Assembly (NCBI GenBank): GCA_903881065.1
Contig: CAIRRW010000509.1
Location: 1 to 18,460, forward strand
Length of the DNA: 18,460 nt
Direction of reading: 5' to 3'
Source: an uncultured Bacteroidota bacterium
GTDB lineage: Bacteria; Bacteroidota; Bacteroidia; 2-12-FULL-35-15
In this document: positions 14,053-18,460 of the stretch, one piece after another
Layout of the letters: every line of letters begins with the position of its first letter
Position numbering within the stretch: the first letter of the stretch is position 1
Translations under genes and position numbers: made by a program
The notes under the pieces: generated by a model
What the model was told of the DNA's origin: nothing
Databases searched by the model: none
The model's input: the letters and a program-made list of their open reading frames with translations, nothing else

Positions 14053-14304
14053 TTTAACCCTCAATAAACTCACTGTAACCAATAATAGGACATTCGTAAC
14101 CAATAATAGACTCACTGTAACCCACAATAGAACATTTGTAACCAATAATAAACTCACTGTAACCCATAATAGAACATTTGTAACCCATAATAGAACATTT
14201 GTAACCCATAATAGACTCACTTTAACCCATAATAGACTCACTTTAACCCATAATAGAACATTTGTAACCGATAATAGAGCATTAGTAACCTTCAATAAAC
14301 AAAT
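14053..14304. repeat. 21-bp tandem repeat array (about 12 units)
   Basis: Twelve consecutive 21-base units can be laid out without a single insertion or deletion, starting at 14053, 14074, 14095 and so on to 14284; a thirteenth (14305-14325) is barely recognisable. The core is GTAACCCATAATAG, with AACCAATAATAG in units 2, 3 and 5. The last bases come in two versions, ending CTCAC (units 1, 3, 5, 8, 9) or ACATT (units 2, 4, 6, 7, 10), nearly alternating at first. Central units 6 and 7 are identical and the end units are the most diverged, as expected for a minisatellite growing by internal duplication. The 21-base period equals two DNA helical turns. Confidence 0.92.
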
Positions 14305-14366
14305 AGTAGCTTTCTGATAGCAATTCCAAAATGTTTCTTATAAAATATAGCACTTCATACGTTGGC

Positions 14367-14407
14367 AACCCCTCTCCTTTCTTCAAGGAGAAGACTGGGG
14401 ATGAGGT
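14367..14407. repeat. GC-rich imperfect inverted repeat (REP-like element)
   Basis: AACCCCTCTCCTT and AAGGAGA flank a TCTTC loop (inner stem TCTCCTT at 14373-14379 with AAGGAGA at 14385-14391), and outer CCCC (14369-14372) can pair with GGGG (14397-14400). It is far richer in GC than its surroundings. It resembles dispersed intergenic elements of the CCCCTCTCC...GGAGA...GGGG type that I recall from Bacteroidota genomes. Only one copy is in this window. Confidence 0.6.
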
Positions 14408-14505
14408 CTAAAAAGAAGTGTTGTAATTATTTTATAACATTTTTACAGCTTCTAACCAACTTATTTAAATTGTTCACAACCTCGTTAATAAAATTAACCG
14501 GTATT

Positions 14506-14513
14506 GATTTTTG
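14506..14513 (+). promoter_or_regulatory. Weak -7 box upstream of the histidine kinase gene
   Basis: GATTTTTG is one mismatch from TAnnTTTG and is followed by CACCC, as after the rpe and rpsU boxes. It ends 46 bases before the ATG at 14560. No good -33 TTG is visible. Confidence 0.35.
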
Positions 14514-14559
14514 CACCCTTCATTTTAGTATAATTTTAGCATGAATAAAAAAACAAGTA

Positions 14560-15813
14560 ATGATAGAAACAAAGGATAAAGCTAATTCCATTGAAAAAGT
14601 AACTACTGAAAACGAAGAGTTTTTACAGCATTTGAATCTCCAGCATAAGCGAGCTTCAATTTTGGAAAAGCACTTAAAATCGACTAGTGAAGAAAAAGCA
14701 ATTGATAATACTTTGGCTAAGCCAATTAAATCAGATTATAGAAAAGAAGCGATTGATGAGAAAGATTTAGAAATTCAAAGATTAAAAGCCGAACTTTTAA
14801 TATTAAAAAACACTAAAACTAATTCCGAAACCACGGATGCTCAAGAAAAAGAATATACTAAAGTACTGGATAAATTACTTCCAGATTTCCTTCACGAAAT
14901 CAGTAACCCTTTCAGTTCTATTGAATATTCATCGCAAAATCTTCAAGCCGAATATCAACGCATTCTTAAAACATTCGTATCATTTACCGATTCTACAAAA
15001 GATACAAAAGCATTTCAACGCGTATTAAATTATTTGAATTCATTGGTGATTGCCACCACTTCTTCAAATAATCAGGAAACAAGAGAGTTGAAAGAAAAGT
15101 TTATTGAACAACTTTCAAAATACAACTTGCGTAATCCGCAACGAGCAGTTGAATACCTTATGGCTTCAGGCATTTATGCTGTCGATGCCGAACTAAATTC
15201 ATTTATTACACAACCTAACGGCGAATTATTATTCCAATTATTGATTTCCTTTTTATCTGCTAAACAATCATTTTCATTACTTGATACAGCAAAAAGTCGT
15301 ACAAGATATTTAATAACCACACTTAAAAATTACACCAATAAGCTTCCTGATAATTATACAGAGAAGTTCGATTTAATAACATCAATTGAAACAGCAATCG
15401 TATTATTAAAGCACCGTTTGAAATCTTGCAATTTTAGTTTTCAATACAATACACAATGTTTCATCGAAGGTAATATCCAGCATATCATTCACGTCTGGAT
15501 TAATATAATTGCAAATGCTATTGAAGCCACAAACAGTAAAGGAACTATATCCGTAAATGTTTATAAGGAAAACGAAGAAGTGGTAATAGCCATTCAGGAT
15601 AATGGAAGCGGAATATCTGACGAAGTTAGAAGTAAGATATTTACACCTTATTTCACCACCAAAAAAGATCAGGGAGGAACAGGGATCGGGTTGAATATTT
15701 GTAAAAATGTAATTACAAAAATTGGTGGCGCCATTGATGTTTCATCAGCACCTGGTAAAACTATATTCTATATAAGAATAAACAACTATGACTCAAACAA
15801 CAACAAATTATAA
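14560..15813 (+). CDS. Soluble sensor histidine kinase
   Basis: 417 residues without signal peptide or membrane segments. The N-terminal 100 residues are highly charged with coiled-coil character (helix around 60-84) and contain no recognisable PAS or GAF sensor. The H box is FLH112EISNPFSSI. The HATPase_c domain follows at about 275-412, with the N box (NIIANAIEATNSKG), G1 (DNGSGIS), F box (FTPYFTTK) and G2 (GGTGIGLNI) all intact. Between H box and ATPase lies an unusually long segment of about 160 residues that includes TRELKEKFIEQLSKYNLRN and YLMASGIY. I recall a similar segment in a subgroup of kinases. The 3' end overlaps the next gene by 26 bases, so the receiver-SpoIIE protein is the probable phosphorylation partner. 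The input signal is unknown. Confidence 0.88.
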   Translation: MIETKDKANSIEKVTTENEEFLQHLNLQHKRASILEKHLKSTSEEKAIDNTLAKPIKSDYRKEAIDEKDLEIQRLKAELLILKNTKTNSETTDAQEKEYTKVLDKLLPDFLHEISNPFSSIEYSSQNLQAEYQRILKTFVSFTDSTKDTKAFQRVLNYLNSLVIATTSSNNQETRELKEKFIEQLSKYNLRNPQRAVEYLMASGIYAVDAELNSFITQPNGELLFQLLISFLSAKQSFSLLDTAKSRTRYLITTLKNYTNKLPDNYTEKFDLITSIETAIVLLKHRLKSCNFSFQYNTQCFIEGNIQHIIHVWINIIANAIEATNSKGTISVNVYKENEEVVIAIQDNGSGISDEVRSKIFTPYFTTKKDQGGTGIGLNICKNVITKIGGAIDVSSAPGKTIFYIRINNYDSNNNKL

Positions 15814-17095
15814 AGTAGAAAAAATAATTAATGATGAAATAAAATCATTTCATCATCGAATTTTGATCATCGATGATGATGAAAACCTTGTACTCTCCAT
15901 CAAGGAAAAACTTTACAATTTGGAAGAATATAGTTTCACTGTTGAAACAGCTAACGACCCTTTAGCAGCTTTGGAATTGATAAAATCAATGAAACAAAAA
16001 GGGACAAGTGTTTCATTGATTATAAGCGATCTTTCGATGCCTGGAATGGAAGGAAATGTGTTGTTGGGTGAATCCATGAAATATTATCCTAACGCTAAGA
16101 AAATTCTAATGTCGGGTAATCCTACTTTAGATGCGATAATACATTCGTTAAATTATGCCCACATTTACCGAATGCTTACAAAGCCTGTTGAAGATATTGA
16201 TTTCGAACTTACCATAAAACAAGCCATTCAAGCAGTTGAAACTGAGTTAAGACTAACCGAATCAAATACTCAATTAATAAATCTAAATACTAATCTTACT
16301 AGAATAGTTGACGAAAAAGTTCACGAAATAAAATTCAAGAACAAACAACTCACCGATAGTATTCAGTATGCGGGTCTAATTCAGAGATCTGTTTTATCTT
16401 GTGAAACAGATTTTGCAAAAGAGATTCCAAATGCTTTCACACTTTTAATGCCTAAAGATATTGTCAGTGGCGATTTTTTCTGGTATCATAACAACGAAAC
16501 TCATTTATCATATTGCATTGCCGATTCAACAGGTCATGGCGTTCCAGGAGCGTTTGTTTCTCTATTAGCTTTTGGTGCTTTAAGGGAATCATTTGAACGA
16601 ACAAAACTAAAAAACGATGTAAATACGATTATTAGCAAAGCTAATAACCAGTTTAAAAAAACACTTAACAATAATTTCAATCACGATTCCGTTGAACTTG
16701 GTTATTTCTTTTTTGATAAAGAAAGATATCAATTGAAGTTCATTGGATTTAAACTGAACCTATATATTGTCAGGAAATCAAAATTAATTGAATTAAAAGG
16801 CAGTAAATTAATATTTGGCGATGAACTAATTGAAAATGTTGATCCAGACATTATTAAAACTATAGACATGCAGCCAGGTGATTCAATCTTTATGAGTTCC
16901 GATGGATTTATGGATCAATTTGGAGGAAAGGATAATAAAAAATTCAGTAGCCAACGTTTCAAAACATTAATATCTTTGGTAGGAAGCCATCATCCTGCTA
17001 ATCATAGAGAGTTGCTTTTAAAAGAGTTTATTGATTGGAAAGGGAGTAACGAACAAACAGATGATGTAAGTGTTTTTGGATTAACTATTCCATAA
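15788..17095 (+). CDS. Response regulator with SpoIIE-type PP2C phosphatase output
   Basis: 435 residues in three parts. The receiver domain (about 23-145) has acidic D29-D31, phosphoacceptor D81 (IISDLSMPG), S109 and K132 (LTKP). A coiled-coil linker (about 150-190) ends in DSIQYAGLIQ, the linker motif common in Bacteroidota SpoIIE proteins. The PPM/SpoIIE domain (about 200-434) has metal-binding aspartates in VSGD229, AD246STGHGVPGAF, SSDGFMDQFGG and QTDDVSVF. The family dephosphorylates STAS-domain anti-anti-sigma factors, so phosphorylation of D81 would switch a partner-swapping module. No STAS or anti-sigma kinase gene is in the window, so the target is encoded elsewhere. The ATG at 15788 lies inside the kinase gene, which suggests translational coupling and fixed stoichiometry. 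Confidence 0.9.
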   Translation: MTQTTTNYKVEKIINDEIKSFHHRILIIDDDENLVLSIKEKLYNLEEYSFTVETANDPLAALELIKSMKQKGTSVSLIISDLSMPGMEGNVLLGESMKYYPNAKKILMSGNPTLDAIIHSLNYAHIYRMLTKPVEDIDFELTIKQAIQAVETELRLTESNTQLINLNTNLTRIVDEKVHEIKFKNKQLTDSIQYAGLIQRSVLSCETDFAKEIPNAFTLLMPKDIVSGDFFWYHNNETHLSYCIADSTGHGVPGAFVSLLAFGALRESFERTKLKNDVNTIISKANNQFKKTLNNNFNHDSVELGYFFFDKERYQLKFIGFKLNLYIVRKSKLIELKGSKLIFGDELIENVDPDIIKTIDMQPGDSIFMSSDGFMDQFGGKDNKKFSSQRFKTLISLVGSHHPANHRELLLKEFIDWKGSNEQTDDVSVFGLTIP

Positions 17096-17161
17096 AAGCC
17101 AAATTCAATTTAATATATTTAAAATTAAAATCAGATAAAGATCTGTTAAACTCAGGACTAA

Positions 17162-18046
17162 TCACGCTCTCGGATGCGCCTGTTTATGAATACTTTTTAA
17201 TTTCTCAACAGTGTTGTGCGTATATACTTGCGTTGCCGAAAGGTTTGCATGACCAAGTAATTCTTTTATAGCATTCAAATCCGCACCATTATTAAGAATG
17301 TGAGTTGCAAAAGTATGGCGCAGCACATGCGGACTCTTTTTATCAATGGTAGTTACAAGTGAAAGATAACTGCGAACCACTCCATACACAGTCTCTTCAG
17401 TAATTCGTTTGCCTTTTTTTGTTTCAAATAAAAATTCATTAGGCAAATCCTTTTTAGATTTTATATAACTTTCAATCGTTGCTTTTATTTCTTTATTGAA
17501 AGGAATAATTCGTTCTTTATTTCTTTTACCAAGCACTTTCAATTGGCATTGATGGAAATCAATATTCGTTTCTTTAAGATTAATTAATTCCGATAAACGC
17601 ATACCTGTTGCATAAAAAAGTTCAATTATTAATTTATTCCGTTGTCCTTCCTCATCCTCACCAAAGTCAACAACATCGAGCAACATGTCCATCTTTTCCT
17701 TTTCAACAAAAATGGGCAAACGTTTTGATGTTTTAGGAGATTGAATTTTTAGCATTGGATTTTCGGAAACAATTTTCTGCCGCAACAAATATTTATAAAA
17801 CGATTTGAGTGTTGTTATTTTTCGGTTAACAGAACGGGGAGAAATCTTGTTTTCCATTAAACTTACAATCCATGAACGTACAACCGTGTGATTTATTTCT
17901 TCAATGGATTTTATTTCGTAAGTCTTTTCGAGGTAGGTAATAAATTGGGCTAAATCATTGGTATAAGCCACAAGCGTATGATTTGAAAATCTCTTTTCAA
18001 ATTGCAGGTATTGTATAAAACCATCTTTAATTACCGTTAATTCCAT
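17162..18046 (-). CDS. xerC: Tyrosine recombinase XerC/XerD-like
   Basis: 294 residues, the usual length of a Xer recombinase. The N-terminal SAM-like core-binding domain spans about 5-90, and the catalytic domain about 108-285. All six active-site residues are present: R150 (ATGMRLSEL), K174 (VLGKRNKER), H240 and R243 (HVLRH), H266 (LLGHA) and Y275 (TQVYTH). It should act at the dif site to resolve chromosome dimers. The location directly after rpsU is the standard chromosomal xerC position in Bacteroidota, which argues against an integrase on a mobile element. The start ATG at 18046 immediately follows a T-run at the base of a long hairpin, so expression is probably low or structure-controlled. 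It converges on the response-regulator gene, 66 bases away. Confidence 0.93.
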   Translation of the reverse strand: MELTVIKDGFIQYLQFEKRFSNHTLVAYTNDLAQFITYLEKTYEIKSIEEINHTVVRSWIVSLMENKISPRSVNRKITTLKSFYKYLLRQKIVSENPMLKIQSPKTSKRLPIFVEKEKMDMLLDVVDFGEDEEGQRNKLIIELFYATGMRLSELINLKETNIDFHQCQLKVLGKRNKERIIPFNKEIKATIESYIKSKKDLPNEFLFETKKGKRITEETVYGVVRSYLSLVTTIDKKSPHVLRHTFATHILNNGADLNAIKELLGHANLSATQVYTHNTVEKLKSIHKQAHPRA

Positions 18047-18124
18047 AAAAAAAGAGGAAACATTTAATTATTCATTATTAATAACTCCGTAAAGTTAAAA
18101 CAAACAATTAAATACTTCCTCTTT
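18047..18124 (-). terminator. Long hairpin with T-run between rpsU and xerC
   Basis: On the minus strand, AAAGAGGAAGTATTTAATT (18124-18106) and AATTAAATGTTTCCTCTTT (18069-18051) can pair over 19 positions, and the two non-Watson-Crick positions both become G-U pairs in this RNA. The loop is 36 bases. Seven T's (18053-18047) close the structure, and the xerC ATG follows at once. The hairpin begins 25 bases after the rpsU stop, as a terminator for rpsU would. Confidence 0.7.
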
Positions 18125-18149
18125 TGGGAAATATTATTCAGAAAAAAAA

Positions 18150-18344
18150 TTAAGCTTCTAAAGCTTGATACATCTTTTTAACGTAAACAGCTTTTTTCTT
18201 GCCTTCACGGTAAACAACAGATGGTTTTGTAAATTTCTGACGATTACGTAATTCTTTTACAACACCTGTTTTTTCAAATTTCTTTTTGAATTTTTTAAGT
18301 GCTTTTTCTATTGGTTCACCTTCTTTTACTTGTACTATTAACAT
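18150..18344 (-). CDS. rpsU: 30S ribosomal protein S21
   Basis: 64 residues, very basic, with the S21 signature: an N-terminal strand LIVQVKEGEPIEKALKKF, the repeated KKF-KK basic helix, and ELRNRQKFTKPSV near 36-48. It sits at the platform of the small subunit near the anti-Shine-Dalgarno end of 16S rRNA and helps initiation. Length and sequence are normal for Bacteroidota. ATG at 18344 has an A-rich leader without a Shine-Dalgarno, as is usual in this phylum. It is followed by a strong hairpin and then xerC. Confidence 0.96.
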   Translation of the reverse strand: MLIVQVKEGEPIEKALKKFKKKFEKTGVVKELRNRQKFTKPSVVYREGKKKAVYVKKMYQALEA

Positions 18345-18381
18345 TCGTTTTTTATTTAATTATTATTTTGTTTTTCAATTT

Positions 18382-18408
18382 CCCTTTTGTTAAGGGGGTG
18401 CAAATATA
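18382..18408 (-). promoter_or_regulatory. rpsU promoter box with small leader hairpin
   Basis: On the minus strand TATATTTG (18408-18401) is an exact TAnnTTTG, followed by CACCCCC. Just downstream CCCTT (18396-18392), loop AACAA, AAGGG (18386-18382) can form a 5-bp hairpin at the start of the leader. The box ends 56 bases before the rpsU ATG. No clear -33 TTG is seen. Confidence 0.5.
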
Positions 18409-18460
18409 TAAAATTTTTGGATATTGGATGCAGGCTACTGAATTTTATTTGATTGTTAAT

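Larger units (their letters stand above)
13954..14559. other. Gene-free region between the permease and kinase genes
   Basis: About 600 bases with no credible gene. It holds the 21-bp tandem repeat array, a separate GC-rich inverted repeat and, at the right end, a weak promoter for the kinase gene. The T-rich stretch just after the permease stop (13966-14010) has no clear hairpin. Open frames across the array are a by-product of a repeat length divisible by three. Confidence 0.8.

Noticed and set aside
14020..14295. Open frame on the minus strand coding for hydrophobic VTNVLLW-type heptads
   Set aside because: It starts only at a TTG, consists almost wholly of the 21-bp repeat, and exists because 21 is divisible by three; the plus strand is equally open. 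No promoter or start context supports translation.
14053..14304. Possible CRISPR array
   Set aside because: Units are contiguous with no unique spacers, the repeat is only 21 bases, and no cas genes are nearby.
14362..14544. 60-residue plus-strand open frame over the inverted repeat
   Set aside because: It begins inside the GC-rich palindrome, has low-complexity hydrophobic content, and overlaps the probable kinase promoter; no protein features.
17132..17146. Small hairpin CAGAT-AAAG-ATCTG between the response regulator and xerC as a bidirectional terminator
   Set aside because: The stem is only about 5 bp, AT-rich, and not followed by a clear T run on either strand.
17162..18046. Integrase of a mobile element
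   Set aside because: Length, position after rpsU and full Xer motifs fit a chromosomal XerC; no att-like repeats, excisionase or phage genes are seen.

Overview
The window looks like chromosomal DNA of a low-GC (about 36% by eye) member of the Bacteroidota. I infer this from several things: promoter-like TAnnTTTG boxes with few Shine-Dalgarno sites; a CarboxypepD_reg/DUF5686 outer-membrane protein; SpoIIE-type response regulators with the SIQYA..IQ linker; the rpsU-xerC gene pair; and a carotenoid cluster of the kind common in pigmented Bacteroidota. I saw no rRNA, tRNA, CRISPR array, transposase or phage gene. All genes look intact except the first, which is cut by the left edge.

Layout. 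(1) Positions 1-5172, minus strand: rpe, then a compact carotenoid operon crtI-crtB-(secreted protein of unknown function)-cruF-like-crtZ-lycopene cyclase (partial). Its enzymes turn GGPP into phytoene and lycopene, then hydrate, cyclise and hydroxylate, so a monocyclic hydroxylated xanthophyll of the saproxanthin/myxol kind is the likely product. No crtE (GGPP synthase) or crtD is visible. (2) 5327-11021: mostly envelope and housekeeping genes. These are a secreted/membrane hypothetical (+), a DUF5686 outer-membrane protein (-), a membrane-anchored J-domain protein (-), a periplasmic redoxin (+), a cold-shock protein with a clear intrinsic terminator (+), and a small outer-membrane barrel protein (-). 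(3) 11248-13953, plus strand: a tight three-gene unit made of an unknown 132-aa protein, a BtrH_N/DUF4872 protein with a papain-like Cys-His-Asp arrangement, and an ABC-2 permease. No ATPase gene accompanies the permease. This is the best candidate for an undescribed function. (4) 13954-14559: the only long gene-free stretch, holding an array of about 12 tandem 21-bp repeats and a separate GC-rich inverted repeat. (5) 14560-17095, plus strand: an overlapping soluble histidine kinase and a receiver-SpoIIE phosphatase, probably one phosphorelay that ends in partner-switching control. (6) 17162-18344, minus strand: rpsU then xerC, separated by a long hairpin followed by a T-run that abuts the xerC start codon.

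How it fits together: the left third makes membrane pigment, the centre builds and protects the envelope, and the BtrH/permease unit may modify and export a small molecule or lipid. The right end holds signalling and core chromosome-maintenance genes. Function calls rest on motif recognition only; no database search was run.
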